Assembly: GCF_000424265.1 (NCBI RefSeq)
Contig: NZ_AUJO01000027.1
Location: 1 to 46,134, forward strand
Length of the DNA stretch: 46,134 nt
Source of the DNA: Butyrivibrio sp. WCD3002
GTDB lineage: Bacteria > Bacillota > Clostridia > Lachnospirales > Lachnospiraceae
Direction of reading: 5' to 3'
Shown here: piece after piece, positions 34,880 to 43,937 of the stretch
Numbering within the stretch: position 1 is the first letter of the stretch
How the letters are laid out: the number at the start of each line of letters is the position of its first letter
Notes under the pieces: generated by a model
What the model saw: the letters and a program-made list of their open reading frames with translations, nothing else
The model's database searches: none
Told to the model about the DNA's origin: nothing
Position numbers and translations under genes: made by a program

Positions 34880-36532
34880 TTACTCAGCATAATATAGTAA
34901 TGAATCTTTTCTTCCAAATACTTTTCTACTATTAGATACTGCGATTCTTAATATAGCATTCTTCGGGTACTTCTCATACACCACATAACTTGAAGCATCA
35001 TCAGATTCACACAGCAATTCGACACGATACTTTTTACCCTTTTGTACCGCAACAGTATCGAATTCAAACTCTGACCATTGATTATTTATTATCTTATTAA
35101 GATTAAGTTTGCTTTCAGCCAGTTTGTTTTCACCATCATAAAGTGAAATTGTCATATTTCCGTCAGAAACATCGTTCGCATAAGAAGTGAAAATAACATA
35201 CATTCTGGAAACTCTATTTGTTTTAAATGTAACATCATAGGATAAGGGTTTTGAAAGTCTTTCAGATACCCCTATACATGAACTATCAACTGCTTGCACA
35301 CTATTAGTTCCAGTCTTCCCTTGGCCTTTTAACAGATAAAGCATAATCAGATCATATACAAACTCTTTTTGAGACGTATCATTTCCAGGGTTCTTCAACG
35401 TCTCATGTAATAAATCAACAATCTGATCTTTCGCTGCATTCTCAGAATACTTTGAGACGAACGCATCTCTTGCATTTGCAGACATTTCCTTAATTTTTGC
35501 AGGATTTTTAAGCACAAAAATCATTTTATTTGCCAAGTCCGTATAATCTCCTCGATCTATAAGAAATCCATCCACACCATCGCAAATAATATTGTCAGGT
35601 CCACCACTTTTATACGAAACAGGAACAACACCATAAGACATTGCTTCAATAATTGTCAAACCAAACGATTCCAAATATGAAGGCTGAACCAGACACGTTG
35701 CAGAAGTATATGCTTTAGCAATATTTTTTGTCTTATTCTTAAGAACTACATTATCCTGCAAATCATTTTTCTTGATAAATTGCTCTATTTCTTTTTCATA
35801 GTCCGATTCATTTTTTCCATATAAATGAATCTCAAAATTATAGCCCTTATCTTTAACAATCTTAGCTGCTTTCAGTAAATCTATTATTCCCTTATTTTTT
35901 TCGAATGAATTAAGGCAAATAAAAGTATTGTCTCCGCCATTTGTTAATTCATTTGACGAAGGCAATGACCAGTTATTAATTACAACGCCTCTATTACCAT
36001 CCAAAAAGTTTGCATAGTATTCTTTTGTCCAGCTCGAGCAAAAAATGACATTATTACATAACTCATAAACTACTCTGTCAAACATCAGCCTCATTCTTGA
36101 GTCATATTCATTCCCAAGTAAAAAAGGATCAAAAATACCATGAGCCCATGCTATAGTAGGAATTCCAGCTTCATAAGCAGCCATCACACCGCATAAGCTA
36201 ACTTGTGTATTACTGATTAATACGTCAATATCACATTCCTGAATAATATCATAAATATCATTCTTAATTCTTACAGTAAGCGATGAAAATGAATTCTCAA
36301 CATCTTCATTTAAGCAAATATATCCCGGCAATGTTTCTATGCTTTTATATTCTATTTCTTCACCACATAATTGCTCCAACGGGCGTCCTTCTGCTGTCGG
36401 AATAATCATTATTGGCTCAAAACAGTCGGTTTTTTTCAAAAGTTGAGCCATGTAATAGAGCATTCTTTCAGCTCCACCCAATGATCCAGTATGCGATAAT
36501 AAACCTATTTTATAAATTTTATTTCCATTCAT
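34880..36532 (-). CDS. GT4 glycosyltransferase with C-terminal beta-sandwich
   Basis: 550 residues from ATG 36532, within the end of the preceding gene (14-bp overlap). Residues 6-390 form a GT-B GT4 enzyme: 'HTGSLGGAERMLYYM' at the start, and 'YLESFGLTIIEAMSYGVVPV' plus 'GGPDNII' as the donor-binding E-x7-E region. After a linker, about 425-550 form a beta-rich domain with 'VSRMYVIFTSYAND' and 'WSEFEFDTVAVQKGKKYRVEL', which looks carbohydrate-binding. The fusion suggests a transferase that holds a long glycan acceptor; that is inference. Confidence 0.82.
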   Translation of the reverse strand: MNGNKIYKIGLLSHTGSLGGAERMLYYMAQLLKKTDCFEPIMIIPTAEGRPLEQLCGEEIEYKSIETLPGYICLNEDVENSFSSLTVRIKNDIYDIIQECDIDVLISNTQVSLCGVMAAYEAGIPTIAWAHGIFDPFLLGNEYDSRMRLMFDRVVYELCNNVIFCSSWTKEYYANFLDGNRGVVINNWSLPSSNELTNGGDNTFICLNSFEKNKGIIDLLKAAKIVKDKGYNFEIHLYGKNESDYEKEIEQFIKKNDLQDNVVLKNKTKNIAKAYTSATCLVQPSYLESFGLTIIEAMSYGVVPVSYKSGGPDNIICDGVDGFLIDRGDYTDLANKMIFVLKNPAKIKEMSANARDAFVSKYSENAAKDQIVDLLHETLKNPGNDTSQKEFVYDLIMLYLLKGQGKTGTNSVQAVDSSCIGVSERLSKPLSYDVTFKTNRVSRMYVIFTSYANDVSDGNMTISLYDGENKLAESKLNLNKIINNQWSEFEFDTVAVQKGKKYRVELLCESDDASSYVVYEKYPKNAILRIAVSNSRKVFGRKDSLLYYAE

Positions 36533-38330
36533 TGATAACAACCTCTATATTGTGAAGTACAATAGGAAGAACTGCATCAACTGTATGGTTCTTCATTACG
36601 TCCTCGTAGGCATTCTTCTTAACTCTATTTAATAGTTCAGAATCAGCTATTATTTCATTTATTTTATTAAACCATGCATCCTCTGTATTTTCTTCCAGCA
36701 AGAATCCATTATCATTGTCTTTCACAACATCTGTATAAGGCTTTACATTTGAGAAAATACAAGCAGCGCCCACTACTCCGCTTTCGATATACTTGTTATA
36801 ACACTTTGACTGTGAAGTTCTAGAAGTATCAAGCGGAGCAACCAATAAATCTGGTTTTATTTCTGAAATTCTTTTTGCATATATTGAATATGACGAAAAT
36901 GGCACAGTAATTATTTCTATACCTTTGAAATATTCCAATTGCTTTTCACTCATATTTCCAATCAGAGCAACAATGACATTATCATTTTTCTTAGCAACTT
37001 TTGCTAATGCTTTAAATGCAGTGTCATCATATCTCAGAGATCCGCTATATCCTATAACATATTTGCCCTTTTTATCTAATACGTCTTTCTCAGGAATAAA
37101 GAGGTCATTCTCCACACTAATTTTGGATTGAATAAATCTATGTGTATGAGCAAATTTTTCTAAATCTTGTTTTATAAAATCGTTGAAATACCAGACGCCA
37201 TTACACTTAGTAACGACTTTCATAAAGTTATCATATTCCGGTCTTCCCTCAACAAAGATATCTCCATACTCAGGGAAATCCTTTGCGATTGAAAACCAGT
37301 TATCATCCAACATAAATAAAGAAGTAATATTTTGCCTATTGCAGTATTCAACCAGTTTAACAGCATTCTCACTTCTGGTTCTTGTAAATATTACCAAGTC
37401 ATAATCAAGTAAATCTGTAGGTTGACATTCGCCATCCAGTTTCACATTAAAAGTTGCGAACCCTTCTCCTACTACTCTTTCGAGATAATTCATAAAAACA
37501 ATTTGATTATGATGGTATTCCCAATAGCCACCCAAAATCATTATTTTATATTTCGGACCAGCTGTACTCTGCTTTCCGCAATTTAAAAGTTCAGCTACTT
37601 CTTCAGCTTCATAATCTTTCAAATCATTTACAAATTTTCTATTTATCTGTTCAACGCTCTCATCACTCGCGCCGCACCTGATAATATATCGTTCAACCAA
37701 ATCTCTAGAAACTATTTTTTTAGATCTTCTATTATATTTTTTTCTAGGTGCGCCAAGATAACCAATGCATAAAAAATCTTCAATCCTGGAATTTCTTAAA
37801 GTCCATTCCCTAAAGAAGTCATCACATAAAAGCTTGTTTTCATTAAACGTATTGCTTAACAGATATGACTTACGTATAAAGAAATCATCTATAGCATAAT
37901 AGTTTCCTGTCTGAAGCAAGCCATATCTATTCATATTACTAGGGATAACCACCTTATTTATCTCTCTCTGAATAAAGTTGATATTCCCAAGCTCATCTGA
38001 TTTAGAATAATCATTAAAAATCTCTATTCTATTAGAAACATTATCCGTTCCAACTTGCCAAAAAGAAACAAATTCAGCTTCTATCTCTTCTAAAACAGTG
38101 TTATGTAATCCTGCTAGAGAATCTTGCTTCTCTACCATTACCTTTTTGACATTGTTTATCTTAGTTTCCAATAATTGCATTATAGGAAGAGTTTCCCATT
38201 TCTTATCATAGTAAACAAACACTAATTGAGCCGTTTTAACCTCTTCAAACGCCTCAACCATTGTTCCTAATTCATTGATACTGTCTTCTATTCTTCCTGT
38301 AAGTGCTATAACAATCGCTAACTCATTCAT
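36519..38330 (-). CDS. Large two-domain glycosyltransferase
   Basis: A 603-residue protein. About 1-225 resembles a GT-A (GT2-like) domain but lacks a clear DxD; 'EAEFVSFWQVGTDNVSNRIE' is the expected position. About 258-603 is a GT-B-like domain: 'SLFMLDDNW' (341-345), 'YVIGYSGSLRYDD', 'DLLVAPLDTSR' and 'CYNKYIESGVVGAACIFSNVKPY'. The last block is shared with both halves of the 741-residue protein at 41597. It lies just after the ABC exporter genes, so it probably adds sugars to the exported glycan. Confidence 0.75.
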   Translation of the reverse strand: MNELAIVIALTGRIEDSINELGTMVEAFEEVKTAQLVFVYYDKKWETLPIMQLLETKINNVKKVMVEKQDSLAGLHNTVLEEIEAEFVSFWQVGTDNVSNRIEIFNDYSKSDELGNINFIQREINKVVIPSNMNRYGLLQTGNYYAIDDFFIRKSYLLSNTFNENKLLCDDFFREWTLRNSRIEDFLCIGYLGAPRKKYNRRSKKIVSRDLVERYIIRCGASDESVEQINRKFVNDLKDYEAEEVAELLNCGKQSTAGPKYKIMILGGYWEYHHNQIVFMNYLERVVGEGFATFNVKLDGECQPTDLLDYDLVIFTRTRSENAVKLVEYCNRQNITSLFMLDDNWFSIAKDFPEYGDIFVEGRPEYDNFMKVVTKCNGVWYFNDFIKQDLEKFAHTHRFIQSKISVENDLFIPEKDVLDKKGKYVIGYSGSLRYDDTAFKALAKVAKKNDNVIVALIGNMSEKQLEYFKGIEIITVPFSSYSIYAKRISEIKPDLLVAPLDTSRTSQSKCYNKYIESGVVGAACIFSNVKPYTDVVKDNDNGFLLEENTEDAWFNKINEIIADSELLNRVKKNAYEDVMKNHTVDAVLPIVLHNIEVVINEWK

Positions 38331-38389
38331 AATTTAGATCACATTCCAGTTATGTAAATAGCAAAATATCTTTTTGAAAATAACATAAC

Positions 38390-39124
38390 TTATTTCATTG
38401 AATCCTCAATATACTTTCTAGTTATCTCTTCCGGTGCACCACTATCTATAACTTTTCCTGCTTCCATCCAAATACACTTATTACACATATCTACAGCCGA
38501 CTGCATACTATGAGTTACCAATATCATTATCTTAGATGTGCTTACCATATTGTGTAATCTTGCATTTGCCTTCTCCAAGAATGCCGCATCTCCAGCAGCA
38601 ATAATCTCATCAAGCAATAATATGTCTGGCTCTATAGATGTTGATATAGAAAAAGCCAATCTCACGAACATACCAGAAGAATAGTACTTTACCGGCATAT
38701 TTAAATAATTACCCAATTCTGAGAACTCAGCAATCTCATCCATTTTAGCCTCTATCTCAGATGGTTTGAGTCCCAGCATAAGTCCTCTAAGTCGTATATT
38801 ATTCCATCCAGACTGCTCCATCTCAAAACCGGTTGCAAGTTCAAACATACTAGAAATATTGCCATCTACTATCAAATTTCCACTTGTAGGCGGATATATT
38901 CCGGAAATCAATTTTAAAAGTGTACTCTTACCAGCTCCATTGTGCCCAATAATTGCAAGTCTATCTCCATCTTCCAAAGAAAATGATACATTATTAAGAG
39001 CATGAACCTTACCATCGTTAAAAGAACTGAATTTATTGCTCCCAGGAACCAAAATGTCCTTTATTCTCTTTTCATGCCATACATTAAAAATTAAATTTAT
39101 ATCTTCTAATTTTATCTGACTCAT
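38390..39124 (-). CDS. Polysaccharide ABC transporter ATP-binding protein (Wzt/TagH-type)
   Basis: A 244-residue ATPase. Walker A is GHNGAGKS (60-67), the signature is YSSGM (148-152), Walker B is LLLDE (169-173), and the switch histidine is in 'LVTHSMQS'. The N-terminal 'FNVWHEKRIKDILVP' is typical of the Wzt/TagH/KpsT export group. It lacks the C-terminal glycan-binding domain seen in long Wzt proteins, so chain recognition must lie elsewhere. The permease gene is 12 bp upstream. Confidence 0.93.
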   Translation of the reverse strand: MSQIKLEDINLIFNVWHEKRIKDILVPGSNKFSSFNDGKVHALNNVSFSLEDGDRLAIIGHNGAGKSTLLKLISGIYPPTSGNLIVDGNISSMFELATGFEMEQSGWNNIRLRGLMLGLKPSEIEAKMDEIAEFSELGNYLNMPVKYYSSGMFVRLAFSISTSIEPDILLLDEIIAAGDAAFLEKANARLHNMVSTSKIMILVTHSMQSAVDMCNKCIWMEAGKVIDSGAPEEITRKYIEDSMK

Positions 39125-39136
39125 AAATTTACCTAG

Positions 39137-39934
39137 TTATAATTTCATTGCAATTCCATGATTATTTTTCATAGTAATAATGGCACTGATCAAAAAGGCC
39201 ACAAAAGTTACTGCCAAAACAATCAGGCATTCTTCTATTGTCGCGACGCTAATATCATTTCCCAATGCAGGAGATCTTACTGCATTAATTAAATAATAAA
39301 AGGGATTTATACGATAGATGATTGAAAATCCTTTATCATCCATCATAGATGTTGTGTATATGATAGGTGTTACGTAAAAAAGACCTTGTAACACTAAACT
39401 CTGAAGCGGCTGGAAATCTCTCAAATGAATAGTTATCGCACTTGACATATTGGCCAGAGTCAATCCACCCAGATAAATAATCAAAAGTCCCGGAATAATC
39501 ATAAGCATGCTCAAACCAAAGCTAGAGGGACTCAAAATAAGAAAAACAACGAAGTATGCCAACATGCTATAAAACAGATTAACAAAATTTACAGTAACAA
39601 CTCTGATAGGAAATATCTGTGGGTTTACCTGTGTCTGCTTTAAATATCCTTCAGCACTTATATAAGCAAATGTTCCACCATCTGCACTACCACTTAAAAA
39701 TACCCATGGATTCAAACCCGAAAACAATATCGGAATAAATCCCTTAGGATCCACTCCGTAAATAATAGAATATATAAGTCCTATTATGATTGATAAACCT
39801 AAAGGGGTAATAATCTGCCATGCAACTCCAAGAACAGACCTATTATACTTCATTTGTAAGTCCTGCTTTACCAAGCTCCTTAAGACGTACCTATCTTTAT
39901 ATATTCCACCAAAATAGTTCTTTAAATATTTCAT
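39137..39934 (-). CDS. Polysaccharide ABC transporter permease (Wzm/TagG-type)
   Basis: A 265-residue ABC-2 type permease with about six helices. 'YKDRYVLRSLVKQDLQMKYNRSVLGVAWQIITPL' is the conserved amphipathic entry helix of the family, and 'FLSGSADGGTFAYISAEGYLKQTQVNP' and 'FYLINAVRSP' are also typical. It moves lipid-linked glycan across the membrane with the ATPase gene that follows. The start overlaps the GNAT gene by ATGA. Confidence 0.93.
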   Translation of the reverse strand: MKYLKNYFGGIYKDRYVLRSLVKQDLQMKYNRSVLGVAWQIITPLGLSIIIGLIYSIIYGVDPKGFIPILFSGLNPWVFLSGSADGGTFAYISAEGYLKQTQVNPQIFPIRVVTVNFVNLFYSMLAYFVVFLILSPSSFGLSMLMIIPGLLIIYLGGLTLANMSSAITIHLRDFQPLQSLVLQGLFYVTPIIYTTSMMDDKGFSIIYRINPFYYLINAVRSPALGNDISVATIEECLIVLAVTFVAFLISAIITMKNNHGIAMKL

Positions 39935-40437
39935 TGCTCACCTATTTCAAATATGACTTTTGTTATGCCTTGTTCTTCTTTCTCCTTGCTAAATCCAGCC
40001 CCATAAAAAGACTTAAGACTTGGTCCATTAGTAGAATAAATATTGGCATAAAGAAGCTTTAATCCTAGTTCCTCACCTGCCAACTTCTCCAATAGTTCAA
40101 TTGCCTTAGCTCCATAATGTTTACCAGCGGCAAGTTCCCTATCAACAATTATTCTACCCACTTCAGCACAGCCGCTTGATTTATCCACATCATAAATTCC
40201 GATTCCGCCAATATATCTGGCGGAATCGGTCTCATAAATACTAAACATATACTGTGTTTCATCAGTAAGGTATTTGTTATACCAGTTAGCTTGCTGATCT
40301 TGTGTTATTTCTGCTCCTGAAAAGAAAAAGCTAATATTATCCTTTCTGTTTCTAAGAACTCTATAACACTCACTATCTACTGAAGACATTGGCTTTAAGG
40401 TAATCTTGTCTGATTTCAGTTCATAATTATGATTCAT
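39931..40437 (-). CDS. GNAT N-acetyltransferase, probable aminosugar acetylase
   Basis: A 168-residue RimJ/RimL-type GNAT. 'ITLKPMSSVDSECYRVLRNR' opens the fold, 'AEVGRIIVDRELAAGKHYGAKAIELL' is the acetyl-CoA site (R...G-G/A pattern), and 'LLYANIYSTNGPSLKSFYGAGF' is the C-terminal signature. AAGAGGTAAT precedes the ATG. It sits directly after a DegT-type aminotransferase gene, as in pathways to dTDP-4-acetamido-4,6-dideoxyhexoses (compare WecE/WecD). Substrate inferred from position. Confidence 0.8.
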   Translation of the reverse strand: MNHNYELKSDKITLKPMSSVDSECYRVLRNRKDNISFFFSGAEITQDQQANWYNKYLTDETQYMFSIYETDSARYIGGIGIYDVDKSSGCAEVGRIIVDRELAAGKHYGAKAIELLEKLAGEELGLKLLYANIYSTNGPSLKSFYGAGFSKEKEEQGITKVIFEIGEQ

Positions 40438-40445
40438 ATTACCTC

Positions 40446-41582
40446 TTAATTCTTCTCAACAAACTCAATAACCTTGTCACAAATATACTGTACATCATCA
40501 TATGTAAGATAAAGATTCATAGGAAGAGTCAGTGTATGATCACTTACATACTCAGCATAAGGGCATGTTCCCTTTGCATATGAATACATTCTATAGTTAG
40601 TGTTATCTGAGTAATGAACACCGGGGAAAATTTCATTTGCATTTAAATGAAGCATAAGCTCGTCTCTATTCTCTACCATGATCTGGAAAAGATGGCATGA
40701 AGACTCGCAACCTTCCTCGATTCTTACGAACTTAATCTTATCAGCATACTTTGAAAGTCTCTCCATGTACCATCTTACAAGCTGACGTCTATATGCATTA
40801 TCTCTGTCAAGATACTTAAGCTGCACCTTACCAATAGAAGCCATGATTGAGTTACCGTGAGCTTTATCACCTACATACTCAACATCATACTTCCACTTGT
40901 AGTTACCCATGTTAGTTGTTCTTGCATAGGTGTCCTTGTTGATACCAAGCCATGCTTTCTTTCTAACGATCTCGTCATAGTTTCCGTTCTTAAAGCAAAT
41001 CATTCCACTATCACCGGTAGGAAGGTTCTTAACAGCCTGGAATGAATAAATAACTACATCTGCTTCTGATCCGGGAATCTCACCATCAACTCTTGTACCT
41101 GCCATGTGAGCAGCATCAAGAATAAGCTTAAGGTTATTTTCCTTACAGATTTTAACGATTTCCTTATAGTTGCCGGTGTTTCCACCAAGTCCAACATACA
41201 TGATAGCCTTTGTTTTATCTGAAATTTTCTCTCTTACAGACTTAGGATCAAGGCACATTGTATCATCAATATCAGCAAAAACAGCCTTAAGATTTGACTT
41301 AAGTATTGCATGGTTAGTTGAAACGAATGTAAGAGGAGTAGTTATAACCTCATCTCCATCCTGCCAACCGTTCTCTTCCTTAAGAATCTCAACAGCAAGA
41401 TATAAACCAATTGTTGAAGAGTTCAGATAATGTGCAAAAGGAAGTCCTGTGTACTCCTTCCACGCATCCTCAAACTGAACAGTTTTAAATCCAAGACCTG
41501 TCCAGCCTACTTCTAAGCACTCTCTAATCTCAGCGAGACACTCATCAACCTCGTATTTTGCTTTAAACAATTGAATAGCCAT
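40446..41582 (-). CDS. DegT/DnrJ/EryC1-type sugar aminotransferase
   Basis: A 378-residue PLP enzyme. The PLP aspartate is in 'LILDAAHMAGTR' and the lysine in 'YSFQAVKNLPTGDSG'. 'GWTGLGFKTVQFEDAW' and 'PLTFVSTNHAIL' are typical of the sugar aminotransferase group. It transfers an amino group to a keto-deoxysugar nucleotide, most likely dTDP-4-keto-6-deoxyglucose from rfbA/rfbB. The next gene is the matching acetyltransferase. C3 versus C4 amination cannot be decided by eye. Confidence 0.88.
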   Translation of the reverse strand: MAIQLFKAKYEVDECLAEIRECLEVGWTGLGFKTVQFEDAWKEYTGLPFAHYLNSSTIGLYLAVEILKEENGWQDGDEVITTPLTFVSTNHAILKSNLKAVFADIDDTMCLDPKSVREKISDKTKAIMYVGLGGNTGNYKEIVKICKENNLKLILDAAHMAGTRVDGEIPGSEADVVIYSFQAVKNLPTGDSGMICFKNGNYDEIVRKKAWLGINKDTYARTTNMGNYKWKYDVEYVGDKAHGNSIMASIGKVQLKYLDRDNAYRRQLVRWYMERLSKYADKIKFVRIEEGCESSCHLFQIMVENRDELMLHLNANEIFPGVHYSDNTNYRMYSYAKGTCPYAEYVSDHTLTLPMNLYLTYDDVQYICDKVIEFVEKN

Positions 41583-41596
41583 CTTCTATATCCTCC

Positions 41597-43822
41597 TTAA
41601 AATCTTGAAGCTATATGTTTACGCCAAATAAAATTTAATTGGTGTAGTAAACGATTCGTATGATATCTTACCCTGATATCCGGGGCATGATATGCACATA
41701 ACTCAGGCATATCAACAACTAATTTATCAACAACCTCTTCCACATTGAAATTTCTGCGGAGATCTTCTTGCGCATTTTTGATTATCTGTTGTCGTTTATC
41801 TTCATTTTTCAACAACTGAAGAATTCCTGAGGCCCAGGCTGTAGAAGTATTATCAACAATTAATCCATTAACGCTATCCTTAACTACAAGCTGATATGGA
41901 ATTACATTAGAATACACACCCGCAATTCCCATTCTAGAATATTCAAGATATTTATTGTAATATTTGCAATTTCCAAATTCATCATCTTTTATAACTGCAA
42001 GCCCAATGTGACAACCAGATGCTATTACCATTTTCCTATAATCATCCATGTTTTTTGACCACGGAAGATATTTCGTCTTGAATTTACAACCAGATAAGGA
42101 CTCTTCTTTAAATCCTATAAATACGGCTCTAAACTGATTAAAACTTTTACTTACCTCGTTTAACGCGGGGACAATCATTTTCTGAATTATCTCTATATGA
42201 GAAGGCGATCCTGCATATAAAATTGAATACTCTCCATCAGCATATGACATGTCAAACAAATTATCAATAGGGTCAAATACCTTACCTTCTACAAATTTGA
42301 CTTCAGGTGCAAAATCTTTGTACTTGTCATAAATGTGAGGATTCGATGCCCATAGTATATCACAATTTGTCAAACACTTTAACAAAGCCTCGCCATACAG
42401 TGTTCCCTTATAAACTCCATACAAGTCATCATCCAAGTAAAGAACTGTCGTCCTATGTGCTTTTTTTGCCGCCTCCGCTATTCTGGCCATATACGGATCA
42501 GCACCTCTGCAAAAAATAACTGTATCAGCATCCCTAATATCCTTGGCTGTTACTATTGTACTTTCTCTAACAGCTAAATGAACATTATTCTTTTTTGTTG
42601 CCCTGCTGACTATACTTTCCAGTAATTCTGTTGTCGTTGTGTAGCCTGCATATACAAGCAGAACTGATGCAGAATCTTTTTTTATGTTTTTTTGAGTCAT
42701 AATGTATTCATGCTTTTCTACTAGTACGGTCACATATTTCCTGATATGATTCATAAACCATGTAGGATAATATTTTACTGCATTATAATCGGATACATCG
42801 TTAAATAATTCCGGAATCTTCTCATAAACAGAACTAGTCATCTGCTTAACAGAAAACTTCTGATGGCACAATTCTTGCGCATTATTTATCATATCCTTGC
42901 ATTTCTTAGTATGTTCTATCGCATATTCCAGTTTATCGGTCCACGACCCAATATTATTATCAGCCAAAAGCCCATTATATCCATCAACCACGACCATTTT
43001 ATATGGATAATCATTGGAATATACTCCAACTATACCATATCTGGAATACTCTATAAATTTATTAACATACTTACATCTGTGAAAGTCGTCATTCATTATT
43101 GGAGCAACTCCCAAATCGAACTGTCTACTCATGATCAGGCGATTGTACTCGTCAAAATCTCTAACCCATGGTATGTATTCAGTCTTCCCCCTGCATTTAT
43201 CAAGTGCTCCTGGATCAATCCCTATACAAGTAAAAGAAATACTATGCTTTCTCTCAACCAAGTTATTTATTGAAGGAATAATAAAATCATTCAAATACTT
43301 AACATGATCCCCATTGCCCGCAAAAAGAATCTTAAATTCTCCATCGCAAGGAACAGGACTTACCACATGGTCGAAATCATATGCCACATCTGAGATTTCG
43401 CATCTTCCATTCTCTACATATTTACTGTACTTCTCTAATAAGAATGGATTTGATCCCCATAAAACATCACACATTTTAAGACTTTTTATTAAATATTCGC
43501 AATTTCTTGAATATAATGACTTTGTCAGAGCTTTCCTTACCATATTAGGATATATTTCAGGAAGATTGAGCAGATCATCATCAAGATATACAACTATTTT
43601 TTTATTTGCTCTTTTGCCCGCTTCGATTATCCTATAAGCGCCTACCTCAAATGGTCTCACAAAGAGAATAACCTCTGCCCATTCTATATCTTTGGTCAGA
43701 ACATCTACAACTGCAATTTCCCTAGTTTCACATCCATATTCATTTTTTACCTTACTCATCAAATGACATATCAGCGAAGCTGTTGGTATTTTCGATGAAT
43801 AGGATACCAATATCCTGCTCAT
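41597..43822 (-). CDS. Internally duplicated GT-B glycosyltransferase-like protein
   Basis: A 741-residue protein with two clearly homologous halves (about 1-350 and 385-720). Each half repeats the same marks in order: YLDDD (79-83 and 462-466), LWGSNP/LWASNP (121-126 and 490-495), YIPW/YLPW, CKYVNKFIEYS/CKYYNKYLEYS (250-260 and 619-629), and VYSNDYPY/VYSNVIPY (267-274 and 637-644). The last region corresponds to the GT4 donor site. The 603-residue protein at 36519 has a related domain. Two active sites, or one active and one structural half, are possible; donor unknown. Confidence 0.78.
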   Translation of the reverse strand: MSRILVSYSSKIPTASLICHLMSKVKNEYGCETREIAVVDVLTKDIEWAEVILFVRPFEVGAYRIIEAGKRANKKIVVYLDDDLLNLPEIYPNMVRKALTKSLYSRNCEYLIKSLKMCDVLWGSNPFLLEKYSKYVENGRCEISDVAYDFDHVVSPVPCDGEFKILFAGNGDHVKYLNDFIIPSINNLVERKHSISFTCIGIDPGALDKCRGKTEYIPWVRDFDEYNRLIMSRQFDLGVAPIMNDDFHRCKYVNKFIEYSRYGIVGVYSNDYPYKMVVVDGYNGLLADNNIGSWTDKLEYAIEHTKKCKDMINNAQELCHQKFSVKQMTSSVYEKIPELFNDVSDYNAVKYYPTWFMNHIRKYVTVLVEKHEYIMTQKNIKKDSASVLLVYAGYTTTTELLESIVSRATKKNNVHLAVRESTIVTAKDIRDADTVIFCRGADPYMARIAEAAKKAHRTTVLYLDDDLYGVYKGTLYGEALLKCLTNCDILWASNPHIYDKYKDFAPEVKFVEGKVFDPIDNLFDMSYADGEYSILYAGSPSHIEIIQKMIVPALNEVSKSFNQFRAVFIGFKEESLSGCKFKTKYLPWSKNMDDYRKMVIASGCHIGLAVIKDDEFGNCKYYNKYLEYSRMGIAGVYSNVIPYQLVVKDSVNGLIVDNTSTAWASGILQLLKNEDKRQQIIKNAQEDLRRNFNVEEVVDKLVVDMPELCAYHAPDIRVRYHTNRLLHQLNFIWRKHIASRF

Positions 43823-43937
43823 TTCCTAGACTATCCCTTTAAATTCATAATACCCAAAAAGCAAAAAACTCTTTGTACTTTATCACCTTTTCAATTTACA
43901 TTCAACTTATTTAATATAATTTCCCTTTGATATATAT

